A stretch of 64,000 nt of DNA from positions 9,548,001 to 9,612,000 of the forward strand of contig NZ_CP092497.1 of the NCBI RefSeq assembly GCF_022479115.1, written 5' to 3'. A model generated the notes under the pieces. The model was not told the origin of the DNA. It saw only the letters and a program-made list of their open reading frames with translations, and ran no database searches. The position numbers and the translations under genes were made by a program. Below, piece after piece: positions 34,280-44,075 of the stretch (position 1 is its first letter; every line of letters begins with the position of its first letter). The DNA is from Amycolatopsis sp. EV170708-02-1. GTDB taxonomy: Bacteria > Actinomycetota > Actinomycetes > Mycobacteriales > Pseudonocardiaceae.

Positions 34280-34318
34280 ATGTGTGCTTCCGCGTTCACC
34301 AGGACCCGCCGCGCCTAG
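34280..34318 (+). CDS. Leader peptide MCASAFTRTRRA upstream of erm
   Basis: A 12-codon ORF from ATG 34280 to TAG 34316-34318, with no ribosome site but a well-placed TAGTTT box, so it is probably translated from a leaderless mRNA. Macrolide-inducible erm genes are known to carry such short leader ORFs, where drug-stalled ribosomes change mRNA folding. The Arg-rich end (TRTRR) is a plausible stall context. Expression is an inference. Confidence 0.55.
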   Translation: MCASAFTRTRRA

Positions 34319-34393
34319 CGGCGGATCCCCGGCTTCCGGCAAGGAACCGCCGCCCGAGCGAGTCATCGCCGGGCAGGCCTCGTGCTGCCCGGC
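34319..34393 (+). promoter_or_regulatory. Possible attenuator hairpins in the erm leader
   Basis: GGCGGATCC near 34320 pairs with GGAACCGCC near 34343 (one mismatch). Downstream, GCCGGGCAG (34368-34376) pairs perfectly with CTGCCCGGC (34385-34393) around an 8-nt loop. They lie between the leader ORF and the erm ribosome site (GGAG at 34409-34412). The erm site itself is not clearly hidden by either stem. Confidence 0.5.
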
Positions 34394-34417
34394 TCACCTC
34401 GAAGCCGCGGAGATCCC

Positions 34418-35152
34418 TTGCGCACACACCGTCCTGGCCGTCACGAACTCGGCCAGAACTTCCTCATCGACCGGAACGTCATCGAGAACCTGGTGAAGCT
34501 CGTCGACGGCACGGACGGGCCGATCATCGAATTCGGCACCGGCGACGGCGCCCTGACGCGGGCGCTGGAACGGCTCGGCAGGCCGCTGACCGGCATCGAG
34601 ATCGACGACCGCCGCGCCGCCCGGCTGGCGGGCCGCGTCCGGCCGTCCACGGAGATCGTCACCGCGGACTTCCTGCGGTTCCCCTTGCCGAAGACACCCT
34701 GCGTCCTGGTCGGCAATCTGCCGTTCCACCTGACCACCGCGACCCTGCGCCACGTCCTCGCCGCTCCCGGCTGGACGGACGCCGTGTTGCTCGTGCAGTG
34801 GGAGGTGGCGCGCCGCCGGGCCGGGGTCGGTGGCGCGACCATGATGACCGCGCAGTGGTGGCCGTGGTTCGACTTCCGGCTGGCGGGCCGGGTGCCGGCG
34901 GCGGCGTTCCGGCCGAGGCCCGGCGTCGACGGCGGACTGCTCACCATGACCCGCCGCGAGCGGCCGCTCGTCGACGACGCGGATCGTCAGCGCTACCAGG
35001 ACTTCGTGCGGCAGGTGTTCACCCGGCCCGGCAAGAGGGTCGTGCCCAAACGCCTCACCGCACACCAGTGGGCTGAGGCGTTTCGGCTTCGGCGAGGAAG
35101 TCCGGTTCGCGCACGCGGCGTTTCGTCGAACCGAACAGGACGCCGCCGATGA
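34418..35152 (+). CDS. Erm-family 23S rRNA adenine N6-methyltransferase
   Basis: A 244-residue Erm/KsgA-fold methyltransferase. It has GQNFL (12-16) at the usual N-terminal place, SAM motif I EFGTGDGALT (38-47), EIDDR after strand 2, TADFL, and the catalytic N100-LPFH motif typical of adenine-N6 methylation. Erm enzymes methylate A2058 of 23S rRNA and give MLS resistance. TTG at 34418 follows GGAG by 5 nt. A leader ORF and hairpins precede it. Its last 98 bp overlap the convergent EamA gene. Self-protection or intrinsic resistance is likely. Confidence 0.85.
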   Translation: MRTHRPGRHELGQNFLIDRNVIENLVKLVDGTDGPIIEFGTGDGALTRALERLGRPLTGIEIDDRRAARLAGRVRPSTEIVTADFLRFPLPKTPCVLVGNLPFHLTTATLRHVLAAPGWTDAVLLVQWEVARRRAGVGGATMMTAQWWPWFDFRLAGRVPAAAFRPRPGVDGGLLTMTRRERPLVDDADRQRYQDFVRQVFTRPGKRVVPKRLTAHQWAEAFRLRRGSPVRARGVSSNRTGRRR

Positions 35153-35978
35153 CGACGGCCGCCGCGACGATCTCCACCGGCGAAGGCCGCTCGTCGAGGA
35201 CCAGGAACGCCATCGACAGCCCGACCACCGGCACCAGCAGCGAGAACGGCGCGACCACGCCCGCCGGGTTGCGGCGCATCAGCGACGTCCAGATGCCGGA
35301 ACCGACGATCGTGCCGAACAACACGACGTAGGCGAGGCCCCCGAGGCCGATCAGCCCGGTCGTGGTGCCCAGCGTGCTCAGCGAGTGCCCGATCTCGGCG
35401 GGACCCTCCATGACCAGCGACAGCGCGAACATCGGCAGCGGCGGCACCACGGACATCCAGAGGACGAAGTTCAGCGGGTTGTCCGGTGCCGCCTGCCGCG
35501 TGCTGAGGTTGCCGAACGCCCAGCTCAGCGCGCCGAGCAGGGTCAGGATCACCGGCAGCAGGGCGGCGTTCCCGGCCTGCTGCCAGGCGATCGTCGCCAT
35601 CCCGGCGACGGCGAGCAGGATCCCGGCGAGCTGGCGTCCGGACACGCGTTCACGCAGGAAGACGGCGCCGAGCAGCACGGTGAACGGGGCCGAGGCCTGC
35701 AGCACCAGCGACGCGAGCCCGGTCGGCATGCCGGTGTCCATCGCGATGAAGAGGAACACGAACTGCCCGGTGCCGAAGCCCAGGCCGTAACCGAGCAGGT
35801 GGCGGATCTTCACCTTCGGCCACGGGACGAACAGGATCGTCGGGATCGCGATGACCGCGAAGCGCAGCCCGCCGGCGAACACGGGCGGGAACTGGCCGAG
35901 GGTGGCGTGGATGGCGAGGAAGTTGCAGCCCCAGAGGACGGCGACGAACAGGGCGAGCAGACGATCGCGGGCGGGCAT
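35055..35978 (-). CDS. EamA/DMT-family transporter
   Basis: A 307-residue drug/metabolite transporter with ten membrane helices in two EamA repeats (about 8-135 and 148-288), starting LLALFVAVLWGCNFLAIHAT. This group exports amino acids, sugars or drugs. It is divergent from a LysR regulator 87 bp away, a common regulator/exporter pair. Its 3' end is antisense to the last 98 bp of the erm gene. Whether it exports an antibiotic is not shown. Confidence 0.88.
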   Translation of the reverse strand: MPARDRLLALFVAVLWGCNFLAIHATLGQFPPVFAGGLRFAVIAIPTILFVPWPKVKIRHLLGYGLGFGTGQFVFLFIAMDTGMPTGLASLVLQASAPFTVLLGAVFLRERVSGRQLAGILLAVAGMATIAWQQAGNAALLPVILTLLGALSWAFGNLSTRQAAPDNPLNFVLWMSVVPPLPMFALSLVMEGPAEIGHSLSTLGTTTGLIGLGGLAYVVLFGTIVGSGIWTSLMRRNPAGVVAPFSLLVPVVGLSMAFLVLDERPSPVEIVAAAVVIGGVLFGSTKRRVREPDFLAEAETPQPTGVR

Positions 35979-36065
35979 GTCTTCACTCTTACGTGGCGCG
36001 ACCGTTTAGGACCAGCGAGAATATTTGCAGCGATCGTTCAGTTCGGCTTCACATATGCTGGCGGT

Positions 36066-37025
36066 ATGGACATCGGCCGGTTGCGGACCCTGCGGGAATT
36101 CGCCGATCGCGGCAGCGTGACGGCGGCCGCGAAGGCGTTGCACTGCACGCCGTCCGCGGTTTCCCAGCAGCTGCGCGCCTTGCAGAGTGACGTCGGTCTC
36201 GCGCTCACCGAACCCGCCGGACGAGGCCTGCGGCTGACCGACGCGGGCCGCGCGCTGGTCGCCCGCGCGGACGACGTGCTCGCCGCCCTCGACCGCGCGG
36301 AGTCCGAATTGGACACCTACCGCAGCGCCCCGCGCGGCCTGGTCCGGGTGGCGATCTTCCAGTCCGCCGGGCTGATGCTGCTGCCCGGGCTCCTGCACCG
36401 GACGGCGGAATTCGACGGCCTGGACGTCATCGTGCGCGACGTCGACATGACCCCGCCGGAGGTCCCCGGGCTCGTCGCGGACTACGACATCGTGGTGGCG
36501 CACCGGGACGAGCACGCGCCATCGCTCGGCTCGGACCGGCTGGAGACGCGGCATCTGCTGCGAGAACCGCTCGACGTCGCGCTCCCCGCCGGGCATCGGC
36601 TCGCGAAGCGGCGCCGCATCGAGCTGGCCGAACTGGCCGACGAGCGCTGGATCAGCGTCAACGCCGGCTTCCCGGTGGACGACATCCTCCAGTCGCTGAT
36701 CATCCGCACCGGGGTGCGGCCGCAGGTGGTCCAGCGCATCAACGATTTCCGCATCACCGAACGGCTCGTCGCCGCCGGGCACGGGATCGCGCTGCTTCCC
36801 CGGTACACAATGGACACTCGGCGCGGCAGCGGTCTCGTCTGCCGCCCGCTCGCCGGGATCAAGGCGGCCCGGCACGTGGAGGCGGTCTACCGGCTCGGGG
36901 CGTCTTCGCGGCCCGCGGTGGCGAAAGTGCTCGACGCGCTCGCGGACGAGGTCGCCGCGCTCACGGGCGAGCGTGACTCTTCAGGTGGTCCAGCGCGATC
37001 TCGAGCGCGTCGGCGATCGGCGTGA
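36066..37025 (+). CDS. LysR-family transcriptional regulator
   Basis: A 319-residue LysR regulator: an N-terminal winged helix (RLRTLREFADRGSVTAAAKA, then ALHCTPSAVSQQLRALQ), a linker helix and a two-lobed effector domain from about residue 90. A TATGCT box lies 6 nt before the ATG, consistent with leaderless expression. It is divergent from the EamA transporter, its most likely target. Its 3' end overlaps the convergent TetR gene by 65 bp. The effector is unknown. Confidence 0.88.
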   Translation: MDIGRLRTLREFADRGSVTAAAKALHCTPSAVSQQLRALQSDVGLALTEPAGRGLRLTDAGRALVARADDVLAALDRAESELDTYRSAPRGLVRVAIFQSAGLMLLPGLLHRTAEFDGLDVIVRDVDMTPPEVPGLVADYDIVVAHRDEHAPSLGSDRLETRHLLREPLDVALPAGHRLAKRRRIELAELADERWISVNAGFPVDDILQSLIIRTGVRPQVVQRINDFRITERLVAAGHGIALLPRYTMDTRRGSGLVCRPLAGIKAARHVEAVYRLGASSRPAVAKVLDALADEVAALTGERDSSGGPARSRARRRSA

Positions 37026-37566
37026 TGTCATGGCGCAGGTGGGCCATCAGCAGGCCGCCCTGCACACAGGTCATCGCGGCCTGCGCCAGCCTCGCCGGGT
37101 CGGCGTCCTCGGCCAGCTTTCCCTGTTCCCGCAACGATTCCAGGCCGCGCTGGAGATGTGATTCCCATTCGCGGTAGGCCTTGTCCAGCAGCGGCGCCAT
37201 CTTGGGGTCGTCCCCGAGTTCGCCGGTGAGGTTGCCCAGCGGGCAGGCGATCGGCCCCTTAGGCGTGGTCTGGATGGCCAGGATCTCCCGGGCCCACTGA
37301 TCGAAATCGGCCCAGTCGTGCAGCTCGAAGATGGTCGGCTGGTTGCCGAGGATGTTTTCGAGGAAGCGGGTGATGACCGCTTCGACGAGCTGATCCTTGT
37401 TCTTGAAGTAGTGGTACATCTGCGATTTCCCGGCGCCGCTCGCCGCGAGCACCTTGTCGACGCTCGTCCCGGCGACGCCGTGGACGTACATCAGCTCCGC
37501 CGCCGCGTCGACGATCGCGTCCCTCGTCATCCGCCCCTGCGGGGTCTTCGCGGGTTGACCACTCAT
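36961..37566 (-). CDS. TetR-family regulator of the peroxiredoxin gene
   Basis: A 201-residue TetR/AcrR repressor: helix-turn-helix about residues 32-58 (AGTSVDKVLAASGAGKSQMY), with a TetR_C ligand domain carrying CPLGNLTGEL, typical of the subgroup that controls oxidoreductases. ATG at 37566 lies inside an operator-like palindrome, and a TACTAT box sits 7 nt upstream, implying leaderless, self-repressed transcription. It is divergent from a peroxiredoxin-like gene preceded by the same operator. Confidence 0.88.
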   Translation of the reverse strand: MSGQPAKTPQGRMTRDAIVDAAAELMYVHGVAGTSVDKVLAASGAGKSQMYHYFKNKDQLVEAVITRFLENILGNQPTIFELHDWADFDQWAREILAIQTTPKGPIACPLGNLTGELGDDPKMAPLLDKAYREWESHLQRGLESLREQGKLAEDADPARLAQAAMTCVQGGLLMAHLRHDITPIADALEIALDHLKSHARP

Positions 37567-37608
37567 GTACCGAATAGTACAGTCGGCCTCACTGTACCGA
37601 TCAGTACA
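37566..37608. promoter_or_regulatory. Paired TetR operators TGTAC-N6-GTACA
   Basis: Two sites: TGTACCGAATAGTACA at 37566-37581, over the regulator's -10 box and start codon, and TGTACCGATCAGTACA at 37593-37608, just before the peroxiredoxin ribosome site. Their centres are 27 bp apart. Binding by the adjacent TetR is a strong inference. Confidence 0.8.
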
Positions 37609-37624
37609 ACCAAAGGAGCTGACC

Positions 37625-38263
37625 ATGGGGGATCTCAACACCGACCTCGCCGAGCTGCGCGAATCCGTCGCGAGCCACGTTCCGGCGGAGGTCGCCGAGG
37701 TGCTCAAGGCCGACCGCGCGAAGTTCGTCGGGGTGGTCGCCGAGGCGGCCGCGAAACCGGGAACGCCGATGCCGGACCTCGTGCTGCCGGATGCCGGCGG
37801 CGATCGGGTCCGGGTCGCGGACGGGCCCGCGGTCGTGGTGTTCTACCGCGGCGCGTGGTGTCCGTACTGCAACCTGGCGCTGCGCACGTATCAGCAGGAG
37901 CTGTTGCCGGAGCTGGAGAAGCTGGGCGTGAAGCTGGTCGCGGTCAGCCCGCAGCTCCCGGACGGCTCGCTGTCCACGAAGGACCTGGAGTTCGCCGTGC
38001 TGTCCGATGTGGACAACGAGCTCGGCCGCGCGCTCGGCATCACGTTCCGGCTGGCCCCGGAGACGAAGCCGGCTTTCGACACGCTCATCGGCGACGTCGA
38101 GAAGATCAACGGGGCGGCGGAATGGGAGCTGCCGTATCCGACCGTCCTGGTCGTGGACGGCGAGGGCGTCATCCGGTACATCGATGTGCACCCGGACTAC
38201 ACCACACGCACCGACCCGGCCGACGTCCTGGCCGCGGTGAAAACAGCGATCACGCGTGCTTGA
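37625..38263 (+). CDS. Peroxiredoxin-like (AhpC/TSA) protein
   Basis: A 212-residue thioredoxin-fold protein. It contains YRGAWCPYCNLAL with C79 and C82 in a C-P-Y-C arrangement, as in the peroxiredoxin-like group that reduces peroxides or disulfides. AAAGGAG precedes the ATG at 37625. Operators of the divergent TetR lie directly upstream, so it is probably induced by a thiol-reactive or oxidising agent. The stop codon falls inside the first unit of the repeat array at 38255. Confidence 0.85.
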   Translation: MGDLNTDLAELRESVASHVPAEVAEVLKADRAKFVGVVAEAAAKPGTPMPDLVLPDAGGDRVRVADGPAVVVFYRGAWCPYCNLALRTYQQELLPELEKLGVKLVAVSPQLPDGSLSTKDLEFAVLSDVDNELGRALGITFRLAPETKPAFDTLIGDVEKINGAAEWELPYPTVLVVDGEGVIRYIDVHPDYTTRTDPADVLAAVKTAITRA

Positions 38264-38349
38264 AGGCGTAACTCACGTGCTTAAGGCCGTAACTCGCGAG
38301 ATACGCCTTCAAGCACGCGAGTTACGGCTTCGAGCACGCGAGTTACGGC
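38255..38349. repeat. 21-bp unit array, two direct then two and a half inverted copies (family F)
   Basis: Direct units at 38255 and 38276 (CGTGCTTGAAGG, then CGTAACTC) are followed by inverted units at 38297 and 38318 and a half unit at 38339 (CGAGTTACGGC, then TTC-AGCACG). Spacing is exactly 21 bp. The sequence is unrelated to family A, but the plan is the same. The peroxiredoxin TGA stop is inside the first unit. Confidence 0.85.
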
Positions 38350-38361
38350 AAAGCCTGAAAG

Positions 38362-38412
38362 CCGTGAAGGCCTCCTTCCCTACCCTCAAGGTAGTGAAGG
38401 AGGCCTTCACGG
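38362..38412. terminator. 17-bp hairpin between convergent genes (family D)
   Basis: CCGTGAAGGCCTCCTTC (38362-38378) pairs perfectly with GAAGGAGGCCTTCACGG (38396-38412), with an inner CTACC/GGTAG stem. It lies 12 bp before the leuA stop on the other strand and should end transcription from both sides. Confidence 0.8.
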
Positions 38413-38423
38413 AACACGGGAAA

Positions 38424-40791
<2,368 letters not shown>

Positions 40792-40814
40792 CTTTCGAGC
40801 ATTACGCTCGAAAG
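40792..40814. promoter_or_regulatory. Palindrome abutting the cheB-like start codon
   Basis: CTTTCGAGC (40792-40800), spacer ATTAC, GCTCGAAAG (40806-40814). The upstream gene stops at 40791 and the CheB-like ATG begins at 40815, so the element fills the whole gap. A TACGCT -10-like box lies within it, 6 nt before the ATG. It could be an operator, a terminator, or both. Confidence 0.7.
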
Positions 40815-41408
40815 ATGTTCGCGCGGGCGGTGCCCTACGAGATCGTCGCGATCGGGACTTCGGCCGGCGGGGTCAAGGCGCTCATCACGGTGCTCAAGGC
40901 CTTGCCCGCGGACTTCCCGGTTCCCTTGGTCATCGTCCAGCATCTCGATCCCCGGCACGACACGGTCCTCGCCGAGATCCTCGATCGGCGGTCACGATTG
41001 CGGGTCAAGCTGGCCGAGGCCGGTGACGTGGCCGAGCCCGGCGTCGCCTATCTCGCACCGCCGGACCGGCATCTCGTGATCGCCCCCGGTGGCGGGATGG
41101 ACCTGTCGAAGAGCGACAAGGTGAGATTCGTGCGGCCGTCCGCCGACCGGCTCTTCGAATCCGTCGCGGTGGCCTACGGTCCCGCGGCGCTGGTCTGCGT
41201 GCTGACCGGAACCGGACGCGACGGCTCGACGGGGGCGAGGGCGGTCTCGTCCCGTGGCGGTACCGTCATCGCGGAAGATCCGAGTACCGCGGAATTCAAA
41301 GGCATGCCACAGGCCGCGGTGAACGCCGTGGCGGTCTACTTGACGCTGCCGCTGGAGAGGATCGCGGACGCGCTTGTGGCCCTGATCGAAGGAACGAGAT
41401 CGCTGTGA
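40815..41408 (+). CDS. CheB-type protein-glutamate methylesterase domain protein
   Basis: A 197-residue stand-alone CheB methylesterase domain without a receiver. The catalytic triad is visible: S16 (IGTSAGG), H43 (VQHLDPRH) and D136 (LTGTGRDG). CheB removes methyl groups from chemoreceptor glutamates. No flagellar or chemoreceptor genes are in the window, so it probably serves a non-chemotactic pathway. The CheR-like gene overlaps its stop (GTGA), forming a split version of CheB-CheR fusion proteins. Confidence 0.88.
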   Translation: MFARAVPYEIVAIGTSAGGVKALITVLKALPADFPVPLVIVQHLDPRHDTVLAEILDRRSRLRVKLAEAGDVAEPGVAYLAPPDRHLVIAPGGGMDLSKSDKVRFVRPSADRLFESVAVAYGPAALVCVLTGTGRDGSTGARAVSSRGGTVIAEDPSTAEFKGMPQAAVNAVAVYLTLPLERIADALVALIEGTRSL

Positions 41409-43249
41409 TCGCGCATGACGGCGAAGAAGAAGACGAGCGTGAGCTGGAATCCCTGCTGACGTTCATCAACGACTCCCGCGGATTCGATTTCACCGGCTAC
41501 AAGCGCACCTCGCTCGGGCGCCGGATCCGCAAGCGGATGCAGACCGTGAACTTCGAGAAGTACGCGGATTACCGCGATTTCCTGGAGAGCAACGCCGACG
41601 AGTTCCAAGAGCTCTTCAACACCATTCTGATCAATGTCACCGGCTTCTTCCGCGATCCGGCGGCATGGGACTATCTGCGGACTGTCGTCGTCCCCGGCTT
41701 GATCGACGAGGTGGGCCCGGACCAGGACATCCGGATCTGGAGCGCCGGATGTTCGAGCGGGGAGGAGGCGTACACCCTCGCGATCATCTTCGCCGAGCAT
41801 CTCGGTATCGAAGCCTGCACCAAACGGGTCAAGATCTACGGCACCGATGTCGACGAGGAGGCCCTGCGCGAGGCCAGGGCGGGGGTGTATTCCCTCAAGG
41901 CATTGGAAAAGCTTCCCGACGAGGTGAAGGCGAAGTATTTCGAACCGAACGGCGCTCTGTTCGCGTTTCGCCGCGACCTCCGCCGCAGGGTGATCTTCGG
42001 CAGGCACGACATCACCCGCGACGCCCCGATCTCGCGGGTCGATCTGCTCGTCTGCCGCAACACCCTGATGTATTTCAACGTCGAAGCGCAGACGAAGATC
42101 ATCGAGCGATTCCATTTCGCGCTCAACGAAGGCGGTCACCTTTTCCTCGGCAAGGCCGAGATGCTGCTCGCCGACGGTTCCCGGTTCGAGGTCACGGACA
42201 TGCGCAACCGCGTGTTCCGGATCCAATCCGGTGCGGGGGCGGCGAAGCCGGCGCGATCCGATCTCATGCCCGCTTCGGAGATGGGCCGGATCAACCGGCG
42301 TCAGGTGGTCGAACTGGCCTTGGCGTCCTCGCCGGATTCGGTGCTGGTGATCGACCGTGACGGCACGATCGTGTTGATCAACGGAGCGGCGAGGCTGCAG
42401 TTCGGGCTTTCCCCGGACAAGGTCGGCACGTCGTTCGGCGAGCTGGAGATCTCCTCGCGCCCGATCGACCTCGCGACCTTGGCAGGCCGGGCCCATTCCG
42501 AGCGCCGGAGCGTCCGGGTCGACGCCGTGCGGTGGGACAAAGGCGACGGCGAGGCACGGTACTTCGACGTCATCGTCAAACCCTTGCTCACCAGTGACGG
42601 CGAGGATCTCGGCGTCGCGATCACCCTCATCGACACCACCGAGGCCACCCGGCTCCAGCAAGAGGTCAAACGGGTGCAAGAGGACCTCGCGACGGCTTAC
42701 GCGGAACTCCAGTCGACCAACGCGGAACTGGAGACCGTCAACGAGGAACTCCAGTCGAGCATCGAGGAACTCGAGACGACGAACGAGGAACTCCAGTCCA
42801 CCAACGAAGAACTGGAGACCACCAACGAGGAACTCCAGTCGGGCAACGAAGAACTCGAAACCATGAACGAGGAACTGCGGATCCGCACCGCGGAGCTGGA
42901 CGAGGCGCGCACCTTCCTCGAAGGGGTGCTGTCCAGCGTCGCCGCCGGAGTGGTCGTGCTCGACAGCGATCTCCTGGTGCGCAGCTGGAACCGCGGCGCC
43001 GAGGACCTGTGGGGGATGCGCGCGGACGAGGTCTACCGCACGGATTTCTTCACCCTCGATTTCGGCCTGCCGACCGACGGGCTTCGCGACATGGTCGAGA
43101 TCTGCAACGAGACCGGGCATCGCGCCCTCCCGGTCGAGACCGACGCGGTGGACCGGAAGGGCAGGCCCTTCACCGCCTCCGTCAGCTGTTCGCCGTTGGG
43201 CGGGCCGGGAAGTGGCGTCGTGCTGCTGATGGAGAAGCGGCGGGAATGA
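41405..43249 (+). CDS. CheR-type methyltransferase with coiled coil and PAS domains
   Basis: A 614-residue protein. The CheR methyltransferase spans about 1-280 (TILINVTGFFRDP; SAM motif IWSAGCSSGEEAYTLA; CRNTLMYF). PAS-like domains lie at about 300-415 and 500-612. Between them a coiled coil (about 425-497) repeats the pattern ELQS-NEELETTNE, as in CheB-CheR fusions. It is co-translated with the CheB gene. Two GAF-ANTAR regulators follow, so the module may feed an RNA-antiterminator pathway. Its last 68 bp overlap the convergent gene. Confidence 0.88.
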   Translation: MIAHDGEEEDERELESLLTFINDSRGFDFTGYKRTSLGRRIRKRMQTVNFEKYADYRDFLESNADEFQELFNTILINVTGFFRDPAAWDYLRTVVVPGLIDEVGPDQDIRIWSAGCSSGEEAYTLAIIFAEHLGIEACTKRVKIYGTDVDEEALREARAGVYSLKALEKLPDEVKAKYFEPNGALFAFRRDLRRRVIFGRHDITRDAPISRVDLLVCRNTLMYFNVEAQTKIIERFHFALNEGGHLFLGKAEMLLADGSRFEVTDMRNRVFRIQSGAGAAKPARSDLMPASEMGRINRRQVVELALASSPDSVLVIDRDGTIVLINGAARLQFGLSPDKVGTSFGELEISSRPIDLATLAGRAHSERRSVRVDAVRWDKGDGEARYFDVIVKPLLTSDGEDLGVAITLIDTTEATRLQQEVKRVQEDLATAYAELQSTNAELETVNEELQSSIEELETTNEELQSTNEELETTNEELQSGNEELETMNEELRIRTAELDEARTFLEGVLSSVAAGVVVLDSDLLVRSWNRGAEDLWGMRADEVYRTDFFTLDFGLPTDGLRDMVEICNETGHRALPVETDAVDRKGRPFTASVSCSPLGGPGSGVVLLMEKRRE

Positions 43250-43958
43250 GGTCGCCGCCTTGGGGGAGTAGGTCTGCGACCGTCAGCCGCCTGCTCATCA
43301 GCCGTTCGGCGAGGTCGCCGATCCGCATGTTGTGCCCGCGGGCGTATCGCCGCAGCACCCGGAACGCGGCCTCGGGGCTGACTTCCAGCCTGGCCGACAG
43401 CAATCCCTTGGCCTGCTCGATGATCACCCGGCTCGACAGCGCCCCCTGCAGTTGCCGTGAGGTCGTGGTCAGCCCGGCGATCGTCCGGTGGTTGAGCATG
43501 GCGATCGTCGCGACGTCGGCGAGCGCGCTCGCGATCTTCAGATCGGCCGACGGCAACGGTTCGGTTTCCGTGGTCAGGATCGTCACCGCGCCGAGCAGGT
43601 CTTCGCGGCGGCTGAACGGGAACGCGTGCGCCGACCGGTAGCCGAGGGAAAGCGCGGCGGGAGCCAGCCTGCTCCAGCGTGAGGTCGCTTCGTCGAGGCG
43701 CACGTTGACGACCGGCTCACGGCTTGCCCGGCTGTCGACGCCCGGTCCTTCCTCGGCGACGAGCTCGCCGAGCCGTTCGTCGGTGTCCACCACGACCGGA
43801 CGGTCGCCGACGGTGGTCAGGTGCACCGACGACGAGTCGATCAGCTGGGTGTAGCGATCCGCCACACAGAGCCAATAACTCGCCGGATCGAGCGCGGGGG
43901 CGAGAGTGTCCGCCAGCTCCACCAACGTGTCGGCGACCCATTTTTCGCGGTTCCGCAT
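43182..43958 (-). CDS. GAF-ANTAR domain regulator
   Basis: A 258-residue protein with a GAF sensor domain (about 12-165) and an ANTAR RNA-binding domain (about 172-232, VIIEQAKGLLSARLEVSPEA with the conserved Ala/Tyr-rich third helix RRYARGHNM). ANTAR proteins bind tandem hairpins in mRNA leaders to prevent termination. It lies tail to tail with the CheR gene (68-bp overlap) and divergent from a second GAF-ANTAR gene. The ligand is unknown. Confidence 0.87.
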   Translation of the reverse strand: MRNREKWVADTLVELADTLAPALDPASYWLCVADRYTQLIDSSSVHLTTVGDRPVVVDTDERLGELVAEEGPGVDSRASREPVVNVRLDEATSRWSRLAPAALSLGYRSAHAFPFSRREDLLGAVTILTTETEPLPSADLKIASALADVATIAMLNHRTIAGLTTTSRQLQGALSSRVIIEQAKGLLSARLEVSPEAAFRVLRRYARGHNMRIGDLAERLMSRRLTVADLLPQGGDLIPAASPSAARRHFPARPTANS

Positions 43959-44075
43959 CGAAATCGGCCTTCCTCGGGGCAGCCAACGCTAGTCCTCTCG
44001 ATGCGGTCACGGAAGCCGCGCCACTCAGCCATCCGGGTCACATCCGCGGGGCCGCGGCGGGCGTACGCTCGCCTC

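Noticed and set aside
40815..43249. Chemotaxis operon
   Set aside because: Only CheB and CheR domains are present, with no CheA, CheW, receptor or flagellar genes in the window.
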